Source: Bacteroidota bacterium
GTDB lineage: Bacteria; Bacteroidota; Bacteroidia; Flavobacteriales; Flavobacteriaceae
Length of the DNA stretch: 33,032 bases
Reading direction: 5' to 3'
Assembly: GCA_023457535.1 (NCBI GenBank)
Contig: JAEWLN010000068.1
Coordinates: 1-33,032, forward strand
Positions within the stretch are counted from its first letter, which is position 1, and each line of letters opens with the position of its first letter. Made by a program: the position numbers and the translations under genes. This document shows positions 1 through 7,503 of the stretch, piece by piece. The notes beneath the pieces were generated by a model that searched no databases, was not told where the DNA came from, and saw nothing but the letters and a program-made list of their open reading frames with translations.

Positions 1-573
1 CGGTTCATACCATGCATCCAACTTATCGAGCAGCCGCTCTTTGTGCTCCACTCCGATATTTTTGCGCAGTTCGGCGGTTCGGCCCGAGAGCAAGTTGAAC
101 ACCGGATCGAGCGTCGCGGTGGTGTTGAGCCCGATTTGCGCATCGTAACCCGTGGCCGTCCTGAGTTTACGTCCGGCAGGAGTATATTTTTTTTGCCCTT
201 TTGGAATGATGCCAAGTGCTTCAGCATTGATGTTTTTGTACTGCATGACCCGCACCTCGTCAAGTTGCTGCATGGTGGGCTCGAGCCGCACGACCAGCAA
301 ACCTTTGTCTGGATCGTCTGCGGCAACGGCCCATTTGCGCGCCTTAAACCGTATCGAGGAAAACACCAACGTGTCGCCTGGAGTAACCGGGATCGAAAAG
401 TAACCGTTTTCTTCAGTCAACACATCCTTGCCGGATTGCAGGTTGATCACGTAAACGCCCTGCAAATTATTGGCGAATGCCGACACTTTTCCTTTGACCA
501 CGCGGCGTACCTGCCCCAATGCTGACTGCGGCGTGATTGAAAGGACTACAAAAGCAATCAGGAACTTATTCAT
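1..573 (-). CDS. Exported carboxypeptidase-regulatory-like domain protein (3' end cut by window edge)
   Basis: Reading the minus strand from the ATG at 573-571 gives 191 uninterrupted codons running off the window edge. The N-terminus (MNKFLIAFVVLSITPQSALG) is a signal peptide ending just before Q-V-R. Residues about 28-105 resemble the small beta-sandwich domain (CarboxypepD_reg-like) that Bacteroidota place at the start of TonB-dependent receptors and of small secreted proteins: a KGKVSAFANNLQGVYVINLQ stretch, an ENGYFSIPVTPGDTLVFSS stretch, then LDEV. No TonB plug domain follows in the visible part, and the sequence turns charged (PAGRKL, GRTAELRKN), which fits the short flavobacterial exported family better than a receptor. 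The precise role is unknown. A TAnnTTTA-like box lies at 602-595. The gene is divergent from pepE. Confidence 0.8.
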   Translation of the reverse strand, partial: MNKFLIAFVVLSITPQSALGQVRRVVKGKVSAFANNLQGVYVINLQSGKDVLTEENGYFSIPVTPGDTLVFSSIRFKARKWAVAADDPDKGLLVVRLEPTMQQLDEVRVMQYKNINAEALGIIPKGQKKYTPAGRKLRTATGYDAQIGLNTTATLDPVFNLLSGRTAELRKNIGVEHKERLLDKLDAWYEP

Positions 574-736
574 CTTAAAAAGGTTGGTCAGCGGTAAAAG
601 TATCGGGCAGATGTGCCAATTGATTGCCAACGGAGTTGTAATTTTCTGTTAATTGAAATCGATCTCCGATTTATTCCGATGGTAGGCACATCAGTGAAAT
701 CCAAAACTATTGGCTAACTTTACCCAAAATCCTACC

Positions 737-1444
737 ATGAAAAAACTGATCATCGCCAGTACCTCCACGCTGCATGGCGGCCAATACCTGGACTATCTGC
801 TCCCGACGCTCAAAACGTTCCTTGACGGACGCGACGAACTATTGTTTATCCCTTATGCGCGGCCCGGCGGCATTTCGCACGACGAATACACTGAGAAAGT
901 GCGCGCAGTGTTCTCTAAAATCGGAATGGCGGTAAAAGGGCTGCATGAACCCAACGATCCGGCTGCTGCGATCCGCGATGCAAAGGCGATTTTTACAGGC
1001 GGTGGCAATACTTTTTTGCTCGTATCGCAGTTGTACAAAAACAAAGTAATGGATGTGCTGGCCGATACGGTCAAAAGCGGAACGCCCTACCTGGGCACCA
1101 GCGCGGGCAGCAACATTACCGGGCTGACGATGCAAACGACCAATGACATGCCGATTGTTTATCCGCCGGGGTTTCAAACACTCGGATTGGTCCCGTTCAA
1201 CCTGAACCCGCATTATCTCGATGCCGACCCGCAGTCCCTGCACATGGGCGAAACCCGCGAAACCAGAATCAAAGAATTCCACCAATTCAACACCATTCCT
1301 GTTTTGGGATTGCGCGAGGGCAGCTGGCTCGAAGTTTCAGGCGATACCATTGTGCTTGGGGGCAATCTTAAAGCACGTTTGTTCCGGCAGAACCAGGAGC
1401 CGCAGGAACTGGATGCGGGAAGCGATTTGTCTGGTTTGCGGTAA
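737..1444 (+). CDS. pepE: Peptidase E (alpha-aspartyl dipeptidase, family S51)
   Basis: This 235-residue protein is a cytoplasmic dipeptidase of the S51 family, which cleaves dipeptides with an N-terminal aspartate. The nucleophile elbow is G-T-S-A-G-S at 120-125, with S122 the expected catalytic serine. D137 in the TNDMPIVYPP stretch and H159 in NPHYLD complete a Ser-Asp-His triad spaced as in Salmonella PepE. TGGGNT at 87-92 is also typical. Length matches the family (about 230). An in-frame ATG exists at 710, but the start at 737 (MKKLIIAS) gives the usual N-terminus and follows a promoter-like TAACTTTA at 715-722. The gene stands alone between a divergent exported protein and the first copy of the dispersed repeat, which begins about 20 bp after the stop. 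Confidence 0.93.
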   Translation: MKKLIIASTSTLHGGQYLDYLLPTLKTFLDGRDELLFIPYARPGGISHDEYTEKVRAVFSKIGMAVKGLHEPNDPAAAIRDAKAIFTGGGNTFLLVSQLYKNKVMDVLADTVKSGTPYLGTSAGSNITGLTMQTTNDMPIVYPPGFQTLGLVPFNLNPHYLDADPQSLHMGETRETRIKEFHQFNTIPVLGLREGSWLEVSGDTIVLGGNLKARLFRQNQEPQELDAGSDLSGLR

Positions 1445-1460
1445 AACGTGCAATGCGATG

Positions 1461-1638
1461 CGCGTTAGGGATTGCAGCGGAAATCCTTTTGCGGCCGCAG
1501 CGCAGCGGAGGCCGTGAAAGATTGCAGCGAAAAGCCCGGCCAGGGCCGAACGTTAAGAAACAGTCCGGTGGACTGTTTTAGCGAGGAGCCGGCAGGTGCG
1601 CAGGCCGGTGCGAAAGGCAACGCCCAAAAATAAAAAAA
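1461..1638 (+). repeat. Dispersed structured intergenic element, copy 1
   Basis: The blocks, in order on the plus strand, are GCGTTAGGGATTGCAGCGG, AATCCTTTT, a GGCC-stemmed hairpin (about 1491-1524), GATTGCAGCGAAAAGCCCGG, a variable part, GGCAACGCCC, then an A-rich end. The same blocks in the same order occur on the minus strand at 16759-16890 and 25621-25752. GGAT and ATCC at the 5' end can pair across a 10-nt loop in this copy. The variable part holds a perfect 9-bp inverted repeat with a 3-nt loop (1558-1578) followed by TTTTA, which could terminate pepE transcription. The A-rich end is the complement of the T-tract of the tRNA-Gly terminator. No coding frame is conserved among the copies, so I treat it as non-coding. 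It could be compared with known Bacteroidota RNA motifs such as flavo-1. Confidence 0.8.
1558..1578 (+). terminator. Perfect hairpin inside repeat copy 1, possible pepE terminator
   Basis: AAACAGTCC and GGACTGTTT form a 9-bp stem around GGT and run into TTTTA. It is the only strong hairpin with a T-run downstream of pepE on this strand. The T-run is short, so termination is uncertain. It may instead be part of the folded element. Confidence 0.45.
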
Positions 1639-1659
1639 GCCCGAACAAATGTTCAGGCT

Positions 1660-1660
<1 letters not shown>
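1632..1660 (-). terminator. Rho-independent terminator of tRNA-Gly
   Basis: On the minus strand AAGCCTGAAC, a 4-nt loop and GTTCGGGCTT form a 10-bp stem with one mismatch or wobble, followed by TTTTTTTATTTTT. It begins at the encoded CCA end of the tRNA. Its T-tract is the complement of the A-rich 3' end of repeat copy 1. Confidence 0.85.
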
Positions 1661-1735
<75 letters not shown>

Positions 1736-1744
1736 ATAACGGTG

Positions 1745-1776
1745 CAAATATAAATAACAATTTTGCTTTGATGCAA
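1745..1776 (-). promoter_or_regulatory. Flavobacterial promoter for tRNA-Gly
   Basis: On the minus strand TTG (1776-1774), 21 nt, then TATATTTG (1752-1745) matches the Bacteroidota TTG-N(17-23)-TAnnTTTG consensus exactly. It lies about 10 nt before the mature tRNA 5' end. Confidence 0.8.
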
Positions 1777-1821
1777 GTTTTTTTGGAAAAATCCCAAATT
1801 TTACACCCAGTGACGCGATAA

Positions 1822-1849
1822 TTGATTTAATATGATGGTTTTATATTTT
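1822..1849 (+). promoter_or_regulatory. Probable promoter for the GNAT gene
   Basis: TTG at 1822-1824, 17 nt, then TATATTTT at 1842-1849. The -7 box differs from consensus only in its last base. The start codon follows within 6 nt, so the transcript would be nearly leaderless, or a weaker upstream site is used. Confidence 0.35.
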
Positions 1850-1854
1850 AAAAT

Positions 1855-2289
1855 ATGATTCGCCAGATCGACGCTTTACAGACCTATCCAGTACGGCACG
1901 CGGTGTTGCGTCCCGGAAAGCCGGTGGAATCCTGCCGTTTCGACGGCGACAGCGCCCCTGCAACAGTCCACTTTGGCTATTATGAGCACAACCAATTGCT
2001 GGCCATTGCGTCCTTATTTGCCGTGGACAACACGTGTTTTGAACATCGGGCACAGTTGCAGTTGCGGGGCATGGCCGTTTTGCCTGACCAGCAAAAAAAA
2101 GGGATCGGCGAACAGCTTATCCGACATGCCGAAAGCGTCGCACAGCAAAAAAACTTTGAGCTCATCTGGTTCAATGCGCGCGAAGTCGCTATAGGGTTTT
2201 ATCAAAAACTGGGGTATGTTACCTGGGGCGGACCCTTTTTGATCGAAGGCATCGGAACCCACTATATGATGTTCAAAAAATTGCGCTGA
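1855..2289 (+). CDS. GNAT family N-acetyltransferase
   Basis: This 144-residue single-domain protein has the GNAT fold signature. The acetyl-CoA pyrophosphate-binding motif A, Q-x-x-G-x-G, is at Q80-K-K-G-I-G85, preceded by a beta strand (LRGMAVLPD) and followed by the helix EQLIRHAESVA. Motif B lies around WFNAREVAIGFYQKLGY (105-121), typical of the family. Length is normal for a minimal GNAT. The acceptor cannot be inferred: related flavobacterial proteins are called only GNAT family. The start at 1855 is the first ATG after the promoter-like sequence. The next gene starts 48 bp downstream with no terminator between, so some co-transcription is possible. Confidence 0.88.
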   Translation: MIRQIDALQTYPVRHAVLRPGKPVESCRFDGDSAPATVHFGYYEHNQLLAIASLFAVDNTCFEHRAQLQLRGMAVLPDQQKKGIGEQLIRHAESVAQQKNFELIWFNAREVAIGFYQKLGYVTWGGPFLIEGIGTHYMMFKKLR

Positions 2290-2337
2290 TGCCGGTCAAC
2301 GCTTGGCTAAAATCATTACCTTGTTTAAAATTCGAAT

Positions 2338-3915
2338 ATGCTACAATGCTTCCGGATCCTGCTATTGGCTTTATTGCTTTCCGGCTGTAAGAAAGAAATG
2401 CCGGCCGTGCAACCTGTGCCCAAGGCCAGCGTCCCGCGTGATTCGACCGCCGTCTTGTTTGACTCGATGCGCGTCGTTGGCGGGGGCGATGCGACGCTGA
2501 CGGCATTTTATCGCTCATTGGGATTCGAGACCGTATGGCATAAGCCCGGCCGCAGGCAGCAACTCATTGGGTTGGTCCACGCTTCTGCCGATGAAGGCTT
2601 GAATCCGAAAGATTATAAATTAAACCGGATCGAACAATTCGAGGCCAGGGCGTCTCAACTGTCGGACGACCGCATGATCGCCTACGATTTGCTACTGACG
2701 CAAATGGCGCAAAAATACCTGTGGCACCTGAGCAACGGCAAGCTCGACCCCAAACAACTTTACCGCGATTGGGATTTGAAGAAAAATCCGGTCAACCTCA
2801 ACGCATTGCTTTTGGCCGGCATACGCGGGGATTCGCTCGCAGGCGCTTTCGAGAGCGTTAAACCAAAGCACCAGATATATGCGGGACTCAAAAAAGCGCT
2901 CGCCAAAATGTCGGGGTATGCCAAAGACACGATCAGGCCGATGGTATTTGTGGAAAAAATCAGCCGCGGCGACACCAGCAACCTGATGCCGTCGATCAAA
3001 CGCAAGCTCATTATCTGGAAAGAACTTCCGCCGCAGGACACGCTCACGCAGATCTACGACCGCAAAACATACAAGGCAGTCAAAAATTTCCAACGAAAAC
3101 ATGGCCTTTCGCCCGATGGCGTCATCGGCAAAAGTACGGTAGAGGCACTCAATGTGACCATCGCCCGGCGCAAGCACCAGATCATCGCAAACCTCGAGCG
3201 GTGGCGTTGGTTTCCGCGCGACATGGGCGACCATTACATCATCATCAACATTCCGGGATATTATTTGCGCGTGATCAAAGATGGCGATACGATTGAACGC
3301 AAACGCATTGTGGTGGGCAAGGCTGAGCGCAAAACCCCGATTTTATCGTCCATGTTCAACAACATTGTGTTCAATCCTACCTGGACGGTGCCGCCAACGA
3401 TTGTCCGTGAAGACCTCGTTCCCGATGCAACCCGCGACCGCGCATATTTTGCAAACCGCAACATTACCATCTACAATGCAAAGGGACAAGTTGTAGATCC
3501 GCAGCAGTGGGACCCCAAACGCCCGCGCGCCTACAGATATGTGCAATCGCCGGGACCGTACAATTCGCTTGGCGTGGTCAAGTTCAACTTTCCGAACCGC
3601 TACACGGTTTATTTGCACGATACCAACCACCGCGATTATTTCGGGCGGCAGTACCGCAGTTTGAGCTCGGGTTGTGTGCGCGTGGAAGATCCGTTGCCGT
3701 TGGCGCAATATATGCTCAACGATTCGGTGAACTGGTCGCGCGATAAAATCGACACCTTGATTGCCACGCGAAAAACCAGAACGATCGGCCTGGTCCAAAA
3801 AATCAGGCTGCACCAACTGTACTGGACCGCGTGGATGGAGCGCGACGGCGAGATCCAATTTCGCCCTGACATCTACAAACTCGATGAAGACCTGTACCAA
3901 AAACTCCAAAAATAA
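2338..3915 (+). CDS. Lipoprotein L,D-transpeptidase, YcbB/LdtD type
   Basis: This 525-residue protein likely forms 3-3 peptidoglycan cross-links, or attaches proteins to the wall, in the periplasm. The N-terminus has a lipoprotein signal with lipobox L-S-G-C, so C17 would be the lipidated cysteine. A scaffold region (about 45-215) is followed by a peptidoglycan-binding domain (about 225-272; FQRKHGLSPDGVIGKSTVEA). The YkuD catalytic domain spans about 298-460. Its signature is H427 in YLHDTN and S-S-G-C-V-R at 443-448, with C446 the nucleophile. Length and order match the LdtD/YcbB family. It converges on a second, structurally different L,D-transpeptidase, with a tiny ORF and a shared terminator between them. 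The order within the family is known; the exact substrate is inferred. Confidence 0.92.
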   Translation: MLQCFRILLLALLLSGCKKEMPAVQPVPKASVPRDSTAVLFDSMRVVGGGDATLTAFYRSLGFETVWHKPGRRQQLIGLVHASADEGLNPKDYKLNRIEQFEARASQLSDDRMIAYDLLLTQMAQKYLWHLSNGKLDPKQLYRDWDLKKNPVNLNALLLAGIRGDSLAGAFESVKPKHQIYAGLKKALAKMSGYAKDTIRPMVFVEKISRGDTSNLMPSIKRKLIIWKELPPQDTLTQIYDRKTYKAVKNFQRKHGLSPDGVIGKSTVEALNVTIARRKHQIIANLERWRWFPRDMGDHYIIINIPGYYLRVIKDGDTIERKRIVVGKAERKTPILSSMFNNIVFNPTWTVPPTIVREDLVPDATRDRAYFANRNITIYNAKGQVVDPQQWDPKRPRAYRYVQSPGPYNSLGVVKFNFPNRYTVYLHDTNHRDYFGRQYRSLSSGCVRVEDPLPLAQYMLNDSVNWSRDKIDTLIATRKTRTIGLVQKIRLHQLYWTAWMERDGEIQFRPDIYKLDEDLYQKLQK

Positions 3916-3957
3916 GCGCTGGGTTGAAGCAATGGATCCGGCTTGTTTTAAAGGCCG

Positions 3958-4023
3958 ATGAAAATCCGCGTTGCGCTGGCAATAACGATCGCGCAAATCC
4001 AAATCGTTGCTGATAACAACTAA
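3958..4023 (+). CDS. Possible 21-residue hydrophobic peptide
   Basis: The frame starts at ATG 3958 (MKIRVALAITIAQIQIV) and ends at TAA 4021-4023, immediately before the stem of the shared terminator. AAAGG lies 5 bases upstream of the ATG and could act as a ribosome-binding site. The peptide is strongly hydrophobic with two charged residues near the start and D-N-N at the end. It would be transcribed with the upstream transpeptidase, 42 bp away. An ORF this short can arise by chance, so the call rests only on position and composition. I do not recognise a family. Confidence 0.25.
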   Translation: MKIRVALAITIAQIQIVADNN

Positions 4024-4056
4024 AATGGCCCGACGACAAATCCGCGGGCCATTTTT
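4022..4056. terminator. Bidirectional terminator between the two transpeptidase genes
   Basis: AAAATGGCCCG and CGGGCCATTTTT form a strong stem (4022-4032 with 4045-4056) with an A-run before and a T-run after, so it can end transcription from both sides. It lies between the convergent genes ending at 3915 (plus) and 4087 (minus). Confidence 0.85.
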
Positions 4057-4086
4057 ATGTTTGGGCCGATTGGCCCTGAAGCGTTA

Positions 4087-4788
4087 TTACGAAACCAGTT
4101 TGCTTTGCGCCTTGCGCGACGGATGGTAGATAAACAAACACGATTTGTCTTTGATCGTGTCGATAATGTCATTGGTCAGTTCCACCGGGATGGCCGGACA
4201 ACCCTGGCTGCGCCCGAGACGGTTGTGGTTGCGGATAAAAGATTCAGACACATAATCGGCGCCATGCATCACCACCGCGCGATTGCGTGCATTGTCATTG
4301 ACCCCGCGCTCCTGGCCGTCGAGCCTGAGCGATTTGCCGTGCTTGCCGGTATAAATCTCACCAGTGACGTAAAATCCAAGGCTGCTTTGGTAAGATTCGG
4401 ATTTGTTCGAGAACTTTTTGGCGAACTCTTCGCCCGTATTGCGGCCGTGCGCGACCAGCGAGTGAAACAGTACGGTGTTGGTGGCCAGATCGATGACCCA
4501 AAGTCTTTTGGTATTGGACGAAAGGCTGAAGTCCACCAGCGTCAAAACATCTTTAGTGACTTTTCCCTGTGCTTTCAGCGCGTAAAAACCTTCGAGCGCT
4601 TTGGTAAAACTCTCCTTTTTGGGCAGGGCCGATGCGGTAGCCGAATGGAGTTGGTTGTACATTGAAACCGCTTTACTTTCGATGCCCGAAGCCTTCGAAG
4701 AAGCGATCAGTTTGGGATTATTGTTTGTCTGGTTGGACGAGAATGACATGAACAGCAATGCCACCATCGGTAAAATCTTGTAAATCAT
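4087..4788 (-). CDS. Murein L,D-transpeptidase catalytic domain protein (YkuD_2 type)
   Basis: This 233-residue exported protein has an N-terminal hydrophobic signal (MIYKILPMVALLFMSFS). The C-terminal half matches the YkuD_2 family: VLFHSLVAHGRNTGEEFA, SSLGFYVTGEIYTGKHG, then H175 in VVMHGADYV and the nucleophile C197 in LGRSQGCPAIP. The family is related to, but distinct from, the classical YkuD domain of the neighbouring 2338-3915 gene. Likely location is the periplasm, acting on peptidoglycan stem peptides. No peptidoglycan-binding module is present. A near-perfect flavobacterial promoter lies 37 nt upstream. The two transpeptidases converge on one terminator and so are transcribed separately. 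Confidence 0.9.
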   Translation of the reverse strand: MIYKILPMVALLFMSFSSNQTNNNPKLIASSKASGIESKAVSMYNQLHSATASALPKKESFTKALEGFYALKAQGKVTKDVLTLVDFSLSSNTKRLWVIDLATNTVLFHSLVAHGRNTGEEFAKKFSNKSESYQSSLGFYVTGEIYTGKHGKSLRLDGQERGVNDNARNRAVVMHGADYVSESFIRNHNRLGRSQGCPAIPVELTNDIIDTIKDKSCLFIYHPSRKAQSKLVS

Positions 4789-4824
4789 TCTATTAATTTA
4801 GGTTAAACAACAGATTGGGGAGGG

Positions 4825-4853
4825 CAAATGTAGCAAAAAAGGGTTAGCGTCAA
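4825..4853 (-). promoter_or_regulatory. Flavobacterial promoter for the YkuD_2 transpeptidase
   Basis: On the minus strand TTG (4853-4851), 18 nt, then TACATTTG (4832-4825): a full consensus match 37 nt upstream of the ATG. Confidence 0.8.
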
Positions 4854-4972
4854 AATATTTTGCTGTTAAAATAATCGTTAAAATGCAAATTTAATCGATT
4901 AAATACACCAATCCCCGCGATTGGCACCTGGAAAGGGTATAACGATATTCTTTAACTTTTATTGCAAAAGCG

Positions 4973-5002
4973 TTGTGATTGTCAGCAGAATAATTATTTT
5001 TG
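4973..5002 (+). promoter_or_regulatory. Flavobacterial promoter for the DUF5916 gene
   Basis: TTG at 4973-4975, 19 nt, then TATTTTTG at 4995-5002: a full consensus match with ideal spacing. The ATG follows at 5024. This promoter is the reason for rejecting an in-frame TTG start at 5000, which lies inside the -7 box. Confidence 0.82.
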
Positions 5003-5023
5003 CTCGAGCGAACCCCAAATTGT

Positions 5024-7435
5024 ATGACCATCGTTCGGTACGTTTTTATCCTTTCAGCCTTCCTGCTGTGTGCCTTTGCTACGGCACAACGCAAGTCGCT
5101 GCAAGCTATAGCAGTCACCGAAAACATTACAGTTGACGGCATTCTCGACGAAGAAATCTGGAAAACGGCGCCCATCGCTACAGATTTTATCATGTTTGCG
5201 CCAGACAACGGCAAAATCGCCGACGATTCCAAAAAAACCAATGTGCAGGTCGCCTATAAAGACGATGCAGTTTACATTGCGGCAACAATGTACGACAGCG
5301 AGCCGCATAAAATTCTCAAGGAAGTCACGCAGCGCGATTTGTTTGGCACTTCTGAACATTTTGGCGTGTTCATCAACGGTTACAACGACGGGCAGCAGGA
5401 TTTCCGGTTTTTCGTTTCCTCGGCCAATGTGCAAATGGATTGCGTTTTCACCGATCAGCAAGGCGAAGATTACACCTGGGACGCCATTTGGGAAAGCGGC
5501 GTCAAGATCACCGATTACGGCTGGGTCGTTGAAATGAAAATTCCGTATGCCTGGCTGCGGTTTTCCGAAGATCCGGTGCAAACCTGGGGCATCAATTTTT
5601 ACCGCGAATTCCGTCGCGACCGCCAGCAATTTACGTGGAATTATATCGACGCCAAGATCGCCAATGAAAGCGCGCAATCGGGTTATCTCGAAGGCATACA
5701 GCACATTCAGCCGCCCACGCGCCTGTTTTTTATCCCGTATTCCTCGATGTATTATGAAAACACGCCTGTGGCCAACGAGCAAAAATTCAAACTCGGCATG
5801 GACATCAAATATGGGATCAGCGACGCTTTTACGCTCGATGCGATCCTGGTTCCCGATTTTGGCCAGACGCGATTTGACAACGTCATCCTGAACCTCGGCC
5901 CTTTCGAGCAGCAATTCAACGAAAACCGGCCGTTTTTTACCGAAGGCACTGAATTGTTCAACAAAGGTAATTTGCTGTACTCGCGACGTATCGGCGGCCT
6001 TCCGTCGACGTATCCGCAAACGCGCGAGAATGAAACGGTGGCCGAATATCCGTCGGCGATCAACCTGATCAATGCCGTTAAAGTATCGGGGCGTACCAAA
6101 GGCGGCCTCGGGATTGGCGTACTCAATGCCATAACCGAGCGCACATCGGCCGTTGTACTGGATACCGTTACGCAAACCCGGCGCAAAGTGGAGGTCGAAC
6201 CGTTGGCCAATTACAATGTCGTGGTCGTCGATCAGCGGTTCAACAGGAATTCGTCTGTGTCGCTGGTCAACACCAATGTAACGCGCGGCGGCGAATACCG
6301 CGATGCGAACGTAACGGCGGCTGTATTCGATCTGAACACGAAAAAAAATACGTACAACGCATCGGGCAATTTCAAATACAGCTACATCAACGAGCTGGCC
6401 GGCAACCCGAACTATGACGGATTCAGCACCGCGCTGAGTCTTGGCGAGACCAGTGGCAAATACCGCTACCGCGTGGCCGGAAGTTATGTGTCGAAGGAAT
6501 TTGACAACAACGACCTTGGTATTAATTTCCTGACCAACTACCATACCTTGGAAGCCTACGGATCATACCGCATCCTGAATCCCACCAAACACTACAATAC
6601 TTTTACGTTTTTTACCGAATTGTACACCGAATTCCACAATACGACCGGACGCATGCAGCAGGGAACGCTCAATTTGTACGTGAACTCGACGAGCCGGAAA
6701 AACCATTATCTTGGGTATGGCGTCAATCTGCGTCCGTTCAAGACGTACGATTTTTACGAACCGCAAACGGATGGACGTTTTGTCGAACTGCCCGAAAATT
6801 ACCGCGGATATGTCTATTTCTCGTCGAACTACAATTACAAATTTGCGCTCGACATCCAGCCGACGCTCACGATGACCAGCGAAAAAGAGCGTTACAATTT
6901 TGAGTTTTTCATCAGTCCGCGCTACCGCGTGACCAACAGCATTTCGCTGATCTATTCGTACAATTACCTCTACAACAAAAACAACAGGGGCCTGATCGAC
7001 TTTGACGGCGACGCGATAATTTTTGCCCGGCGCGACCGCGATACGCACACCCATACGTTCGAATCGAAAATCGCGATCAACAACCGCATGACGGTCAATC
7101 TGCTCGCGCGGTACTATTGGTCGTATGCCAAAAATGCCGCATTTGAAGCGTTGCAGCCCGATGGCACGCTCGCCCCGTCTTCATACAACGAACTCAGGAA
7201 CGTCAATTTTAATTCGTGGAATGTCGATTTGTCCTACTCCTGGTGGTTTGCCCCAGGCAGCCAATTGTCCTTTCTGTACCGCAACAACGCACTTTCCGAT
7301 GTGCGCAACCTGGGCTACATCGACAAAAACCTTAGCGATAATTTTACGGGATTGTTTCGCGGTGACCTGAACAACATCTTCTCGGTCAGCATTCGCTATT
7401 TCCTGGATTACAACAAGGTCAAAGGCTGGTTTTAA
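5024..7435 (+). CDS. CBM9-like / DUF5916 outer-membrane protein
   Basis: The 803-residue protein begins with a signal peptide (VFILSAFLLCAFATAQ). Residues about 30-215 form a carbohydrate-binding family 9-like domain, recognised by ITVDGILDEEIWKTA and by VQVAYKDDAVYIAATMYDSE. The rest matches DUF5916: a long stretch rich in alternating aromatic and polar residues (YNYKFALDIQPTLTMTS, SLIYSYNYLYN) that ends in an aromatic residue (VKGWF), as in outer-membrane beta barrels. FNENRPFFTEGTELF around residue 300 is a conserved DUF5916 segment. Many Bacteroidota carry this family, but its substrate is unknown. The CBM9-like fold does not by itself prove carbohydrate binding. Location in the outer membrane is inferred. 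No clear terminator precedes gpmI, which nonetheless has its own promoter. Confidence 0.85.
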   Translation: MTIVRYVFILSAFLLCAFATAQRKSLQAIAVTENITVDGILDEEIWKTAPIATDFIMFAPDNGKIADDSKKTNVQVAYKDDAVYIAATMYDSEPHKILKEVTQRDLFGTSEHFGVFINGYNDGQQDFRFFVSSANVQMDCVFTDQQGEDYTWDAIWESGVKITDYGWVVEMKIPYAWLRFSEDPVQTWGINFYREFRRDRQQFTWNYIDAKIANESAQSGYLEGIQHIQPPTRLFFIPYSSMYYENTPVANEQKFKLGMDIKYGISDAFTLDAILVPDFGQTRFDNVILNLGPFEQQFNENRPFFTEGTELFNKGNLLYSRRIGGLPSTYPQTRENETVAEYPSAINLINAVKVSGRTKGGLGIGVLNAITERTSAVVLDTVTQTRRKVEVEPLANYNVVVVDQRFNRNSSVSLVNTNVTRGGEYRDANVTAAVFDLNTKKNTYNASGNFKYSYINELAGNPNYDGFSTALSLGETSGKYRYRVAGSYVSKEFDNNDLGINFLTNYHTLEAYGSYRILNPTKHYNTFTFFTELYTEFHNTTGRMQQGTLNLYVNSTSRKNHYLGYGVNLRPFKTYDFYEPQTDGRFVELPENYRGYVYFSSNYNYKFALDIQPTLTMTSEKERYNFEFFISPRYRVTNSISLIYSYNYLYNKNNRGLIDFDGDAIIFARRDRDTHTHTFESKIAINNRMTVNLLARYYWSYAKNAAFEALQPDGTLAPSSYNELRNVNFNSWNVDLSYSWWFAPGSQLSFLYRNNALSDVRNLGYIDKNLSDNFTGLFRGDLNNIFSVSIRYFLDYNKVKGWF

Positions 7436-7479
7436 ACTATATTTAACCGCGCGCCATTTCCGGCTTTGCCCAATTTGCC

Positions 7480-7487
7480 TACCTTTG
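7480..7487 (+). promoter_or_regulatory. -7 box for gpmI
   Basis: TACCTTTG matches the TAnnTTTG consensus 16 nt before the gpmI ATG. The upstream element is weak (TTTC at 7457-7460 at the right distance, instead of TTTG). Confidence 0.6.
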
Positions 7488-7503
7488 TAAAAATCCAAAC
7501 CCA

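Noticed and set aside
5054..6544. A long minus-strand open frame (496 codons) opposite the DUF5916 gene
   Set aside because: It is antisense to a gene with clear domains, a signal peptide and a perfect promoter. Its translation has no recognisable motif, and its openness follows from codon bias in the real gene.
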